This document shows, one piece after another, positions 25,028-33,711 of a DNA stretch of 64,000 bases. Each line of letters opens with the position of its first letter. The stretch's first letter is position 1. A model generated the notes under the pieces. It was not told the DNA's origin and did not search any database. It worked only from the letters and a program-made list of their open reading frames with translations. This DNA comes from a virus: positions 1 to 64,000 of IMG/VR virus record IMGVR_UViG_3300021373_001027; one strand, written 5' to 3'. A program made the translations under genes and the position numbers.

Positions 25028-25933
25028 TTAAGCTCCGGGCGAACCCCAGACAGCCAAAGGATCAGAAACACCAAACGAGTAACGCTCACGGGCCTTGTAA
25101 CGGCTGTTGCCGGTATCAAAGTCGCCGTCCATTGAGGTCTGCATTGGCGTACGGACGAAGTGCTTAAGTCCGTTCGGAATGTCAGTCATCAAGAACCATG
25201 CGTTCGTATCCGTCAGGTAATGGTTAATTGCATAACCTTCTGGAATAGAACCGTTGCTCTTAAGAGCGTTCAGGTCGTTATCCGCTGTTGCAACGCGGCC
25301 TTCAGTTTCCAACAAGCGAGTTGCAACGAATTGCAATGCGGGTGGAACGATAAGCTTGCGAGGACGGGCAGCAATTAACAAGCCGCGCTCATCAGTCCAC
25401 TGTGAAATCTGAATGACAGCGGCTTCCAAAGAAGTCTCATTCAGGTCAGCAGCGACCGTGGGGCGGTTAGAGTTAGTGCCACCGCTAACTAGCGGGTGAG
25501 CAGTTGAACATAAGGTAGTGCCGTCACCGTAGTTCACACCAGAGAAAGCATTGTTCAATACTGACGCAGCTTTAACTTGCTTGGTGTAAGCCATTGCGCG
25601 AGCCAGTGCCTTGGTGTAGCGAGCGGAGAGGGAATCATAAAGATTATCTTCCATCGCTTCTTCAGTAATACTGAAGCCCATTGCAACTGTTTCGTGCACG
25701 TAACGAGCAGTCCATGCTTCTTGAGCATTATCATACTCAATCGCAGAACCTTCGTCTTTAACGGGAGCGGCGGAGAAACCGGACAACTTGGTTTCTTCTT
25801 CAAATGAACGATCTGAAGATTCAGTCTCGAACATCTGCTTATGCTCTTCTTCATACTTAGAATACTCCATACCAAAAAGAGCGTTTAGCCCCGGCAAGAG
25901 TTCCTTTAGTAGTTGTGCGCGTGAAATAGCCAT
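25028..25933 (-). CDS. Major capsid protein
   Basis: 301 residues. N-terminal helix (LLKELLPGLNALFGMEYSKYEEEHKQMF), then RSFEEETKLSGFSAAPVKDEGSAI, a long spine-type helix (SARYTKALARAMAYTKQVKAASVLNNAF), a LCSTAHPL motif and AARPRKLIVPPAL. These are features of HK97-fold major capsid proteins, especially the Mu gpT-related branch, where the STAHP motif recurs. Position after scaffold and decoration candidates and before a strong terminator agrees. Length is usual for the family. Confidence 0.85.
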   Translation of the reverse strand: MAISRAQLLKELLPGLNALFGMEYSKYEEEHKQMFETESSDRSFEEETKLSGFSAAPVKDEGSAIEYDNAQEAWTARYVHETVAMGFSITEEAMEDNLYDSLSARYTKALARAMAYTKQVKAASVLNNAFSGVNYGDGTTLCSTAHPLVSGGTNSNRPTVAADLNETSLEAAVIQISQWTDERGLLIAARPRKLIVPPALQFVATRLLETEGRVATADNDLNALKSNGSIPEGYAINHYLTDTNAWFLMTDIPNGLKHFVRTPMQTSMDGDFDTGNSRYKARERYSFGVSDPLAVWGSPGA

Positions 25934-25945
25934 TAGTCAGTCTCC

Positions 25946-26542
25946 TTAAACGCCAGTTGTGTTGCTGTATTGATGACCAGCGTTCCACTTAACCAACGCT
26001 TCGGTAAAGCCGCCCGAAGAGTCTTTAGTCTCTTCAACCAGACCTACAACCTTGACAGGCAGAGTGGCAGTTGTTGCCGTTGTTTCAGAAATCGCAACAG
26101 CAGACTTGCCTGTTGCCGCATCACCGGAGTTGTCAATCAACTGAGCGTTGCCGCCCAAGTCAGTTTGTGCCATTGCACCAATGGTAGTACCAGAGGAAAC
26201 GATAGCTACTTTAAAGACAACGTTAGGATCGTCTACAACGTAAGCTACAATGTCAGAAGCAACTGTATTTGCAGGGAGGTACTGACTGTGAATCGTGTAC
26301 TTAAGTACAGGATCAGTGTAAGAACACCCTAAGAAAATACCAATTACGTCCATTTGAGCATCGGCTGCTTCACGTACGACTGTTCCAGTGGTGCCGTCAA
26401 CTTTGACAGCATCGCCGTTAAAGATCGAAGTGTTGTAGCCGCTTGCTACTTTAAACTGACGAGTTGCGCCAGCATACGGCATACCGTCTAGACGGTTTAC
26501 CGGTACAAGCCCAGAGGGGGCTTCGATAGCGGGATAAGCCAT
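25946..26542 (-). CDS. Putative capsid decoration / head protein
   Basis: 198 residues, directly upstream of the capsid gene in the operon. Beta-rich: RQFKVASGYNTSIFNGDAVKVDG, DVIGIFLGCSYTDPV, and a C-terminal VKVVGLVEET..EALVKWN. It looks like a small beta-barrel decoration protein of the type encoded next to capsid genes. No protease motif is visible, so it is not the prohead protease. Confidence 0.62.
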   Translation of the reverse strand: MAYPAIEAPSGLVPVNRLDGMPYAGATRQFKVASGYNTSIFNGDAVKVDGTTGTVVREAADAQMDVIGIFLGCSYTDPVLKYTIHSQYLPANTVASDIVAYVVDDPNVVFKVAIVSSGTTIGAMAQTDLGGNAQLIDNSGDAATGKSAVAISETTATTATLPVKVVGLVEETKDSSGGFTEALVKWNAGHQYSNTTGV

Positions 26543-26554
26543 TTTTGACTCCTA

Positions 26555-27025
26555 TTAATTCCCAGACCCGAAAGTGACCTTAGATTTTCTCTCGTTAAAG
26601 AGAGGCATCCTAGCGTCATTTTCGCGCATTAAGTTGTTGTCAACAGAGTTAATTTGAGCTTGAGTCTGATCGTTATAATAATCAGTTCGCTCGGTAACCA
26701 TCTCTTGTGGAGCCTTGCACAGCATTAAGCCGCCCATTACAACGTTGTCCTTGAAACGCGAGTTCTCAACAACACCGCCTGTATATAGCTCCATTTCTGG
26801 ATGATCTGCGCTTTTTACAGGTGTCCATCCTTCACGGATTTTCGCTGAAACGTTGGTAGGATCAGGTTGATTGTTTGTGCTAACACGTACCCAATGAAAA
26901 GCCCAGCCTTCTTGGGGGTCAGGGGTAGGTAATACCTCTGGCTTACGCCAAGCTTGCTTTCGGACTCCAGATTCCCGCGCTTCTGCTTTACGGGGATTGC
27001 GATTTTGTCGTGTTGATTCAACCAT
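26555..27025 (-). CDS. Head-module accessory protein, 156 residues
   Basis: Basic N-terminus (RQNRNPRKAEARESGVRKQAWRKPEVLPTP), then a core with WAFHWVRVSTNNQPDPTNVSAKIREGW and a Gln/Asn-rich segment. This combination is recurrent between scaffold and capsid genes of marine podovirus-like phages; function not assigned as far as I recall. It overlaps the scaffold stop by 8 bases. Confidence 0.6.
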   Translation of the reverse strand: MVESTRQNRNPRKAEARESGVRKQAWRKPEVLPTPDPQEGWAFHWVRVSTNNQPDPTNVSAKIREGWTPVKSADHPEMELYTGGVVENSRFKDNVVMGGLMLCKAPQEMVTERTDYYNDQTQAQINSVDNNLMRENDARMPLFNERKSKVTFGSGN

Positions 27026-28022
27026 TTTTAGCCTTCCTTATTTCATTAGCAACCTGTTTGGCGTATAAATCTAGGGGGACTCCTAGCCGTTTAGCAATCG
27101 CTATTTGGCTTTTTTCCAACTTAACTTTTTTTGGTGCGCGGCTACGAGTAGCCGGTGCTACGTTGGTTTGGGTTTTTTTGGTTTCCGACGACTCCCCAAA
27201 GTAATCTGAAAACACTTCCCGCATACGGGAATTTATTTTCCCGTAGTATTCTTCGCTTTTTGGATCGAACCCGCTTTTAACAAGTTTTTGATGCAGACCC
27301 AAAGCAAAGCTGGTCATTTCGTCATCACTTCCGAACCAAGAATTTTCACTGGCCCAGTTTTCTGCTTTTTCATCCCTAACCGGTAAGCTCGCAGGCTCGG
27401 GAACTGATGAACTTTGCAAGTTCTCTTTTACACTATTATCTTTATTTTGTAAAGGAGGTTTGATGTTCTCCACTCTAGAATGCTTTAATCTAGCATTAGA
27501 TAGCCGTTCTTCAGCCGCCATCACCTTATCTGTATCACCACTCTCATAAGCAGCAGCATATTCACGCTTAGCTGTCTCTATTTCAGTAGTAAGCATTCGC
27601 TTAACTTGCTCAATGATTGCAGATCGACTTTTACCTACAGAAGTCTTTAACGTTTCATTCTCTGCTATAAGCTTCTTAGTGTAATCCTCAAGCGCTGTTC
27701 TTTCCCGGAGAGCAGTTTCTTTAGCTCTCCGCTCGTCATGGTAACCTTTACTAAAATGCTTAATCCGATTAGCAACTTTTTCAGAGTAATTTTCTAACTC
27801 TTCATCGGTTACATCTTCGGGTGGAGTTTTAGAAGGCTTACGTCCCCTATCTTCTACAGGGGTATCGTCAACAATTTCAATTTCAAATTCGTCCTCAACC
27901 GGTGCGCTACGACTAGGCATGTTGATGGTTTCAGCACTGGATGGTTCAAGATCAATTTCAATCTCAGATGGATCATCCTTAGCTTCATGTGGAAAGTTAT
28001 ACTTAACTTCTTCAAAAGGCAT
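27018..28022 (-). CDS. Scaffold-like head assembly protein
   Basis: 334 residues, highly charged. The N-terminal 75 residues are acidic and Pro-rich (VEDEFEIEIVDDTPVEDR), the middle is a long coiled coil (about 80-200), and the C-terminus is basic and helical. This is the expected composition of a scaffolding protein that drives procapsid formation. Location between portal and capsid supports it. No sequence family can be named. Confidence 0.7.
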   Translation of the reverse strand: MPFEEVKYNFPHEAKDDPSEIEIDLEPSSAETINMPSRSAPVEDEFEIEIVDDTPVEDRGRKPSKTPPEDVTDEELENYSEKVANRIKHFSKGYHDERRAKETALRERTALEDYTKKLIAENETLKTSVGKSRSAIIEQVKRMLTTEIETAKREYAAAYESGDTDKVMAAEERLSNARLKHSRVENIKPPLQNKDNSVKENLQSSSVPEPASLPVRDEKAENWASENSWFGSDDEMTSFALGLHQKLVKSGFDPKSEEYYGKINSRMREVFSDYFGESSETKKTQTNVAPATRSRAPKKVKLEKSQIAIAKRLGVPLDLYAKQVANEIRKAKNG

Positions 28023-28032
28023 TAGCTACTCC

Positions 28033-28419
28033 TTAGACAGTAGTGACGGCAGTGGGGTTTTCAACAACAGCTTCAATGCTGTCATCATTCATCAGGCGGA
28101 ACTCCTTACCCTTAACTTTAAATCGGGTTCCAGAGTTTGAGCGAAACATTACGTAATCGCCCTCTTTACACCAAGCCCCGTTAGGAAATCGGGAAGTATC
28201 GCTATAAGCTTCACCGCCCATATCGACAACCAAACCAACCATAGACAAGATAGACTCGTGATGGATGGTTGTATTGGATTTCAAGATACCGCTGCTAAAA
28301 GTTTCTTCGACTTCAGGCATAGCTATCAAAACGTGATACCCCACAGGTTTGGGAATATCAGCCTCCAATACAGCTTCTTTCGGTTTAGGTGTTAAGTCCA
28401 GTTTAATTGCGTCACTCAT
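28033..28419 (-). CDS. GroES-like co-chaperonin
   Basis: 128 residues from the ATG at 28419 (MSDAIKLDL), which has AGGA upstream and overlaps the previous gene; the frame is open 12 codons further but those lie inside that gene. The core contains PVGYHVLIAMPEVEETFSSG, VGLVVDMGG, WCKEGDYVMFRSNSG and MNDDSIEAVVENP. These correspond to the Cpn10 fold: first strand with GILKS, mobile-loop region, the GD-V-F turn and the terminal D-I-AV strand. It would cap host GroEL for capsid folding, as T4 gp31 does. Encoded in the head module. Confidence 0.75.
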   Translation of the reverse strand: MSDAIKLDLTPKPKEAVLEADIPKPVGYHVLIAMPEVEETFSSGILKSNTTIHHESILSMVGLVVDMGGEAYSDTSRFPNGAWCKEGDYVMFRSNSGTRFKVKGKEFRLMNDDSIEAVVENPTAVTTV

Positions 28420-28609
28420 TATCTGAGTCCTCATAGTTTCGCGAGAGGTCTTCAATTGCCCTTATTGCGTACTCCAGACCTCGTATAGAGCCGCAGGATT
28501 CTTTATATTCTTCGTAACTATCAAGCGTGCCTTTACTCATGGCTTCTTTTATTCTTTCTTGCTGCTGCTGACAATCAGCGATTAGTACTTGAAAAACAGA
28601 TTTAGACAT
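28412..28609 (-). CDS. Small helical protein between portal and co-chaperonin
   Basis: 65 residues, mostly helix: FQVLIADCQQQQERIKEAMSKGTLDSYEEYKESCGSIRGLEYAIRAIEDL. The Y-EYK...GLE-A...I pattern is common in small proteins next to phage portal genes. It overlaps both neighbours by 8 bases. Function unknown. Confidence 0.65.
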   Translation of the reverse strand: MSKSVFQVLIADCQQQQERIKEAMSKGTLDSYEEYKESCGSIRGLEYAIRAIEDLSRNYEDSDNE

Positions 28610-31052
28610 TATTATTTCCTAGTAGTCCCTGTACCTGTTGGAGACGAAGCCTTGCTCGTTCAAATTCTTCCTCGGAAGCCAAGGAACGTTGCTCCATTTG
28701 ATACTTAAGTGCCATTTCTTCCTGTTCAAGCTCAAGTCGTTGTTGCTCAGTAATAGACTTGACCTGATCATTTGTTTCTTTACGCTGCTGTTCCCGCAAC
28801 TTAAGTGCCTGATTGTCTTGCTGAGTCTTTTCTTTCAACATCTGCTCACGATCCTTACGAGCCGCGTCTTGTTGTTGAAGTTGAATGAGCGGGTCTTGCT
28901 GCTTAGCTTGGTTTTGCTGAGCCTGCATTTCCTGTTTCTTCTGCTCGGTTATCTGCATAGAGGCATCTGCCAACAGACGAGAAAGCTGAAGTTCGATTTC
29001 TTCAGGCATTTCCTCATCAGGCGGCGGTAACTCAACGCCCATCTTAGCTTCAATCTCAGCCCTGTACTTAAACGCTACGTGTTCAGTAATGTGCGCTTGC
29101 AACGACGACATAATTTGCGGCGTCATTGGGTTTTGACCAATAGCTTGCATGATTTGAGGGTTCTGCATCATGCTTGTATGGGTGGCGATATGGGCATCGT
29201 GATCTTGGTAAACAAACGCTTTGATGGGTTTACCTACCATAGCTGCCATATTCTCACTTACAGGGTCTTTGGGTATGTGATCCTCTGTAAGCGGTATGAT
29301 CTTGTCAGCGTTTTTAATGCCAATCACATCAACCATCTGTCGGTGAAGCTGAGGCAGGTCATAGATTTGCGGAGCGGATTGCGCCATTTGCATAACAGCT
29401 TGATATTGAACAACTTTTTGAGCCATTGTCGCGCTGTTTGGATCACTAACAGGGATCACATCTACCGTAAGGTAGTCAGACTTACGTGCTTTCTGCTCAC
29501 CGGTACTCGGTAAAAAGTCATAGTTGTCTTGCGATCTGTCAGCGATCAAGTCCTTGATCAGCCTGAACTCCTGCTTCATGGCGTAGTGGACGCGAGACTG
29601 AACAGCGGTCATCGGCTTAAGCGTTCGCTCAAGCAGCGCCAGCGTTGTGCCAACCGGTGCGTTTGCTGACATATCAGAAATATCTATATCTGAAATAGCG
29701 CCAAGCCTTCGACCTTCATTGGTAATCTTGTCCAGCAAAGCCAGCAATGTCTGACTAGGCTCTTTGTAGGGGAGAGGCATTAAGTTCTCCCTAAGACTTC
29801 CAGAGGTAACATCAACGTCTTTCCACTCGCCGGGGGCAATTGGAGTGTCATCGCCGCGCACCCTCAAGTCTCGGGTTTTTAGACCCCCCGGCAAGTTAGC
29901 TAGTGTACCCGCGTCTACTAGCTGTCGGATTAGACTGGTTCCAGCACGAGCATATCCCCCGATTATGTGGATCAGACCTAACCCATAAAAACCAAAACCT
30001 TGAGAGTAGACGTAATGGACAAAGTGCTGTCTGCGCTTATAAAGCGTGTCACCTTCTTCCCAGTTACGATAGATAGAAAGAATCTCATTACTGCTAGTGT
30101 CTATGGTAACGATGTAGGGCTTAACTTGATTGTCGTCAGCGTCTATATCATCAAACGCTAAATCAACGTGCACCTCAAACAGCGTGTGCCGCCCATCCTC
30201 ATTAATACTAAACCCGTCTGCTTCCGCCTTCTTCTCATCTATATCCGTTGTATAGGGAGCAGCATCGCCTAAATCAATGTCTCTATAGAACCCAGACTGC
30301 ATTAGGCGGTCAACTTCGTTTGTCGTCTTACGCATAATGTGAGTTATACGCTCTGCGTTTTTCAGATTAGACGCACCATAAGGAACGACGATTTCTTCAG
30401 CGGGGACATACATAGCGACTTGTCGTGCGATACTATCGTCATAATAGACTTTCTTAAACGCACTGCCGCTAAGACCTAGACTGTAGAGCATCCGTTCATG
30501 CTCACTTCGGTACTCATCCATGACCTCAGTAAGCTGATAGTTCATATCGGACTTAACACGTTCCGCAGCTTCTCTTGTGTCCTTATCTTCAATGCCGATA
30601 ATTTTTGTCTTTACAGGGCCGCTCGCTGGGAACGTCTCTCCCATTGTTTCCGCTTGAAAACGAATAGCGGCCTCACTTAAGAGACTGGAGTAAACGCCAC
30701 AGGCTCCATCCCAAGGTTGTCCACGTTCCTCATGTTTAATTCCTAGCAAGTCTAAACCTTCGACAAAAGTATCCGACCATTCTTTTCGGCTAGTTATGTC
30801 AGATTCAACATCACCAACAATCTCATCACCCAGCGATTGAAGTACGTCTTCTGAAACAAATGACGCTAAATTAGCATCAAAAGGAATATTATCAGCCATC
30901 ATAGTGTCAGGCATTAGCGCAATTTCCATGCCACCGTCGTCCAGAAGGATCGCGTCAGGCGTCTCAATCTCAATCTCAATATCTGCGTCCATCGAAGGCA
31001 TTAAATCCCCCAGACCCATCGGCGCTTCGTACAAGCCTTTTTCAATAGCCAT
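28602..31052 (-). CDS. Portal protein (P22-like)
   Basis: 816 residues. The dodecameric portal is the entry for DNA packaging and the base of the tail. Recognisable blocks: RKEWSDTFVEGLDLLGIKHEERGQPWDGACGVYSSLLSEAAIRFQAE near residues 88-135 (the PW.GAC..YSPLL type block), LGLSGSAFKKVYYD, YVPAEEIVVPYGA, HFVHYVYSQGFGFYGLGLIHIIGG, and NAPVGTTLALLERTLKPM. The C-terminal 150 residues are Gln/Glu-rich coiled coil, resembling the long barrel of P22-type portals. It overlaps TerL by TAATG. Length is in the upper range for this type. Confidence 0.9.
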   Translation of the reverse strand: MAIEKGLYEAPMGLGDLMPSMDADIEIEIETPDAILLDDGGMEIALMPDTMMADNIPFDANLASFVSEDVLQSLGDEIVGDVESDITSRKEWSDTFVEGLDLLGIKHEERGQPWDGACGVYSSLLSEAAIRFQAETMGETFPASGPVKTKIIGIEDKDTREAAERVKSDMNYQLTEVMDEYRSEHERMLYSLGLSGSAFKKVYYDDSIARQVAMYVPAEEIVVPYGASNLKNAERITHIMRKTTNEVDRLMQSGFYRDIDLGDAAPYTTDIDEKKAEADGFSINEDGRHTLFEVHVDLAFDDIDADDNQVKPYIVTIDTSSNEILSIYRNWEEGDTLYKRRQHFVHYVYSQGFGFYGLGLIHIIGGYARAGTSLIRQLVDAGTLANLPGGLKTRDLRVRGDDTPIAPGEWKDVDVTSGSLRENLMPLPYKEPSQTLLALLDKITNEGRRLGAISDIDISDMSANAPVGTTLALLERTLKPMTAVQSRVHYAMKQEFRLIKDLIADRSQDNYDFLPSTGEQKARKSDYLTVDVIPVSDPNSATMAQKVVQYQAVMQMAQSAPQIYDLPQLHRQMVDVIGIKNADKIIPLTEDHIPKDPVSENMAAMVGKPIKAFVYQDHDAHIATHTSMMQNPQIMQAIGQNPMTPQIMSSLQAHITEHVAFKYRAEIEAKMGVELPPPDEEMPEEIELQLSRLLADASMQITEQKKQEMQAQQNQAKQQDPLIQLQQQDAARKDREQMLKEKTQQDNQALKLREQQRKETNDQVKSITEQQRLELEQEEMALKYQMEQRSLASEEEFERARLRLQQVQGLLGNNNV

Positions 31053-32602
31053 TAGTAATATCCACCCTTACGCCGTTTAAAATATTGAGTCTCTTCCGCT
31101 TCATCAGTGGGGAGGCGTATAAACCCACCTTGTCGGAAACGCATTAGAGCCATTACGGTTGAATCCACTCGGTCATCGTTTGACCCAAAAGGAAAGGCAG
31201 CGACTTCTTCAACTAGCTCATCTGCCCAACGTGTTTCAGGAACCCACACCATACCCGATGATACTATATCGCTAACAGAATTTAACCTTGCCAGCTTGTC
31301 ACCTGTGCCACGGTGGGGCGTATACTCAGAAACAGGCAACCCTGCTCTACGCATTTCTTGATAAATCGCCGTACCTGCGCTCTTTTTCTCTACGATAAAG
31401 GCGTCGGGTTCCCAGTCTTCATAGTTAGCCATACACATCTGTTTAAGCTCTGGGAACTCGTATCGCTCACAAATACTGTTTAACAGGATGATATGGTACG
31501 CATCTTCTTGATCATTAAAGAACACGCCCCACGTAGTTAACGATGTAAAGTCAGCACGGTTATGTTTTTCGGCGGCGGCGTCCAACGACATGATGACGTA
31601 TTCGCAAGAGGGCGGGGACTCGGCTCGCCATCGTTTCCACCAATTACGTTTTATCAGTGCGGCTTCTTCGGCAGTGGGATTCTGCTGATACTGGGCGTTC
31701 CACTGGAACAACGGCATACTTTCACGCGTGCGGTGTAACGCCTTTAGATCAAAGAACTCAGGCCACAGAGGAACTTCCTGCTCTTTACCCTTGCGCTTTA
31801 CGTCAAGAATCGCTGGAAACTCAACAACCTCATACTGGTCAATGTCTTGATTCTTTGCCATATCCTTTGTCAGACGGCCCGTTAGGTCATCCAAGTGCCA
31901 ACGTGTGTGTACGATAGCGACTCGACCTCCGGGCATAAGACGGGTTCGTGCGCCAAAACGGAACCAATCGTAGGCTTTGTCAAAAATTTCATAGTTGCCG
32001 TTTAGGATTTCTTGCTCGTTGTGCGGGTCATCGACCAGTAGGAGGTCGGCACCCCGTCCCGCCAACGCTGAACCTACACCTGTTGCGTAGAACTCACCGC
32101 CGTGGTCGGTGTTCCAACGCCCCGCTGATTTAGAATCGGACGCAAGCCCCACATCTTTAAATATCTCTCGGTAAGCATCACTGGCTATGATGTTTCGCAC
32201 CTTTCGGCCAAAGTCCACAGCAAGGTCTGCCGTGTGAGAAATCAGCATAACTTTCTTGTTGGGATTGCGACCCAAGAACCAAGCGGGGTAATAGGTCGAG
32301 GTAAGCTGTGACTTTCCGTGACGAGGGGGCATATTGATGCAAACACGATCTTTCGCACCAGACTCGGTTGCCATGAGCATATCGGCAAGCTTTCGGTGAT
32401 GCTTACCGACAAGATAATCACTTTGCATGTGCTTACAAAACTCAATCAAATCATCCTTACAGCTTTGTACATAGTCCCTTCTCTGTAACTCATCAACCAT
32501 TCGGTTGATTTCTTCTATTTCAGCCTCAGTATACTTATCGAGGTTGTTTAACATTATCTGAAGCTCTAGCTTCGTAAATGGAAGACCCTCACTCACTGTC
32601 AA
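31052..32602 (-). CDS. terL: Terminase large subunit
   Basis: 516 residues; ATPase and nuclease that packages DNA into the procapsid. Walker A is PPRHGKS (92-98) and Walker B LLLVDD (187-192). The RNase H-like nuclease residues are probably D341 in MSLDAA, E405 in VEKKSAG and D477/D480 in NDDRVDS. The annotated start is TTG at 32602, inside the TerS gene end; a GTG at 32596 is equally possible and no good ribosome site was seen, so translation is probably coupled to TerS. Confidence 0.93.
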   Translation of the reverse strand: MTVSEGLPFTKLELQIMLNNLDKYTEAEIEEINRMVDELQRRDYVQSCKDDLIEFCKHMQSDYLVGKHHRKLADMLMATESGAKDRVCINMPPRHGKSQLTSTYYPAWFLGRNPNKKVMLISHTADLAVDFGRKVRNIIASDAYREIFKDVGLASDSKSAGRWNTDHGGEFYATGVGSALAGRGADLLLVDDPHNEQEILNGNYEIFDKAYDWFRFGARTRLMPGGRVAIVHTRWHLDDLTGRLTKDMAKNQDIDQYEVVEFPAILDVKRKGKEQEVPLWPEFFDLKALHRTRESMPLFQWNAQYQQNPTAEEAALIKRNWWKRWRAESPPSCEYVIMSLDAAAEKHNRADFTSLTTWGVFFNDQEDAYHIILLNSICERYEFPELKQMCMANYEDWEPDAFIVEKKSAGTAIYQEMRRAGLPVSEYTPHRGTGDKLARLNSVSDIVSSGMVWVPETRWADELVEEVAAFPFGSNDDRVDSTVMALMRFRQGGFIRLPTDEAEETQYFKRRKGGYY

Positions 32603-33152
32603 TTATAACCGCGTCTTCTATGTCATCTAGCGTTTCATCACCCACTAGCTTGGACAGTTTGCTGCGTAGACTTTCTCGCAACTCGTCGCTGGTCTGATGC
32701 GTCACGGTTATTTCGCGTTTTTCGGAGAACAGGCCCACATCAGAAATCTTACCTAGCAACTCCAATGCGCGTAACCGCACCTTGGCGTCGTCGTGTTCGC
32801 TCTCCAGTAACAGTTTGTTGGTAATAAGGTTACGAATCTTCACAGAGTCGGTAACAACTAACCGGCCAAACTCGTCTAATATGTTACCTACGAGTAACAC
32901 TGAGCTTGGCGTCATCGAACTTAGCCGCTGGTCGTTAACTTCTTTTGAAATTTTCGTCGGGTCTTCGGCGTATTCGTTAGCCAGTGTCACCGCTAGCTCG
33001 TGGTCGGCATCGGTTAAGTTGGCAATGTCCAATCCGTACAGCTCTAAGTGCTGCGCCGTTGCACAGGCGGCGTCGATTCGCTCTCTTAGGTCTAGATACC
33101 CAAGGTCATCAGGTATTTCAACGCCCAGTTCAGGGATTACCTCTAACGTCAT
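32589..33152 (-). CDS. terS: Terminase small subunit
   Basis: 187 residues, first gene of the late operon. An acidic N-terminus is followed by helical segments, including DPTKISKEVNDQRLSSMTPSSVLLVGNILDEFGR and KLLLESEHDDAKVRLRALELLGKISDVGLF, typical of phage TerS proteins that carry a homology block ending in LGK-SDVGLF. C-terminus acidic (DETLDDIEDAVI). Position before TerL agrees. It would recognise the packaging site. Confidence 0.8.
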   Translation of the reverse strand: MTLEVIPELGVEIPDDLGYLDLRERIDAACATAQHLELYGLDIANLTDADHELAVTLANEYAEDPTKISKEVNDQRLSSMTPSSVLLVGNILDEFGRLVVTDSVKIRNLITNKLLLESEHDDAKVRLRALELLGKISDVGLFSEKREITVTHQTSDELRESLRSKLSKLVGDETLDDIEDAVIIDSE

Positions 33153-33190
33153 ACTAAGTTTTTCGCAGGTTGTTCACCGATTCCAGTGAG

Positions 33191-33219
33191 TATATAGCAA
33201 AAATTGTAAAGATAGTAAA
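33191..33219 (-). promoter_or_regulatory. Possible late promoter for terS
   Basis: On the minus strand TTTACT (33219-33214) is followed after 17 bases by TATATA (33196-33191), about 40 bases before the terS ATG. Match to sigma70 consensus is 4 of 6 in each box. Weak; could need an activator. Confidence 0.35.
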
Positions 33220-33320
33220 GTAGTTAGGAGTCCCATAGGGGGGTACTTCCATATAAGAGGGGGTAGGGGCATCCCCCACCCCTGCGGAGCAGCTTCTTTC
33301 GCGAAAATTTTTATACCCTC

Positions 33321-33395
33321 TGCCAAACTGGCATAGGGTGTACGCCAAACTGGCATAGGGTGTATACCACTGGCGTATACCACTGGCATAGGGTG
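33321..33395. repeat. CTGGCATAGGGTG direct repeats with TGCCA/TGGCA palindromes
   Basis: CTGGCATAGGGTG occurs at 33328, 33350 and 33383, with a degenerate CTGGCGTATACC between the last two. The first two lie in a 22-bp tandem repeat (33322-33342 and 33344-33364). TGCCA-AAC-TGGCA at 33321-33333 is a palindrome. Spacing of about two helical turns suggests an operator array. Confidence 0.75.
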
Positions 33396-33599
33396 CACAC
33401 TCGCTCTCACCCTCGCCCTCGCCCGATTTGAAAAAATACGTAATCATTCGTCTGGAATAGTAATAGTAGATAGTAGATACAAAATTATATATACGCGGGG
33501 GTCGGTATACCGTGGGTTCCCCCACGCCCCTTAGATCGGGCTGGAGTCCCTATGCTAACAGGGATACAGTAACAGGTTAGGATAAAGTCGGAGATGTTG

Positions 33600-33655
33600 T
33601 TGAACTTGATTGGGTATTGTGAGGTAATGGCGTCACTGGCACAGCATAGTGCCAG
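33600..33655 (+). promoter_or_regulatory. Possible early promoter with operator-like inverted repeat
   Basis: TTGAAC (33600-33605), 17 bases, GGTAAT (33623-33628): 4 of 6 in each box. Just downstream is a perfect inverted repeat CTGGCAC-N6-GTGCCAG (33636-33655) sharing the CTGGCA core with the repeats 250 bases upstream. Position overlapping the expected start of transcription suits a repressor site. Inference. Confidence 0.45.
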
Positions 33656-33664
33656 CGCCTACAA

Positions 33665-33685
33665 AGTTATACACACTGTATAACT
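33665..33685. promoter_or_regulatory. AGTTATAC inverted repeat, copy 1
   Basis: AGTTATAC-ACACT-GTATAACT, perfect 8-bp arms (9 counting A/T next to them), 26 bases before the start of the first early gene. Confidence 0.85.
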
Positions 33686-33711
33686 CGGGCTATTAAATAG
33701 AGACTATTACT

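Larger units (their letters stand above)
33153..33711. promoter_or_regulatory. Divergent intergenic region between late and early operons
   Basis: No convincing gene in 559 bases. It separates TerS (minus) from the first plus-strand gene. It contains weak sigma70-like elements on both strands, a cluster of CTGGCA-type motifs at 33321-33395, a perfect inverted repeat at 33636-33655, a G/C-rich palindrome at 33263-33288, TTTCGCGAAA at 33297-33306, a CGTGGG-N4-CCCACG hairpin near 33512, and one AGTTATAC inverted repeat. Confidence 0.75.

Noticed and set aside
29079-29513. 144-codon plus-strand frame opposite the portal gene
   Set aside because: Shadow frame; portal reading on the minus strand is well supported.
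33154-33525. 123-codon and 78-codon minus-strand frames upstream of terS
   Set aside because: They translate the CTGGCATAGGGTG repeats and a GC-rich palindrome; no credible start and no protein-like composition.
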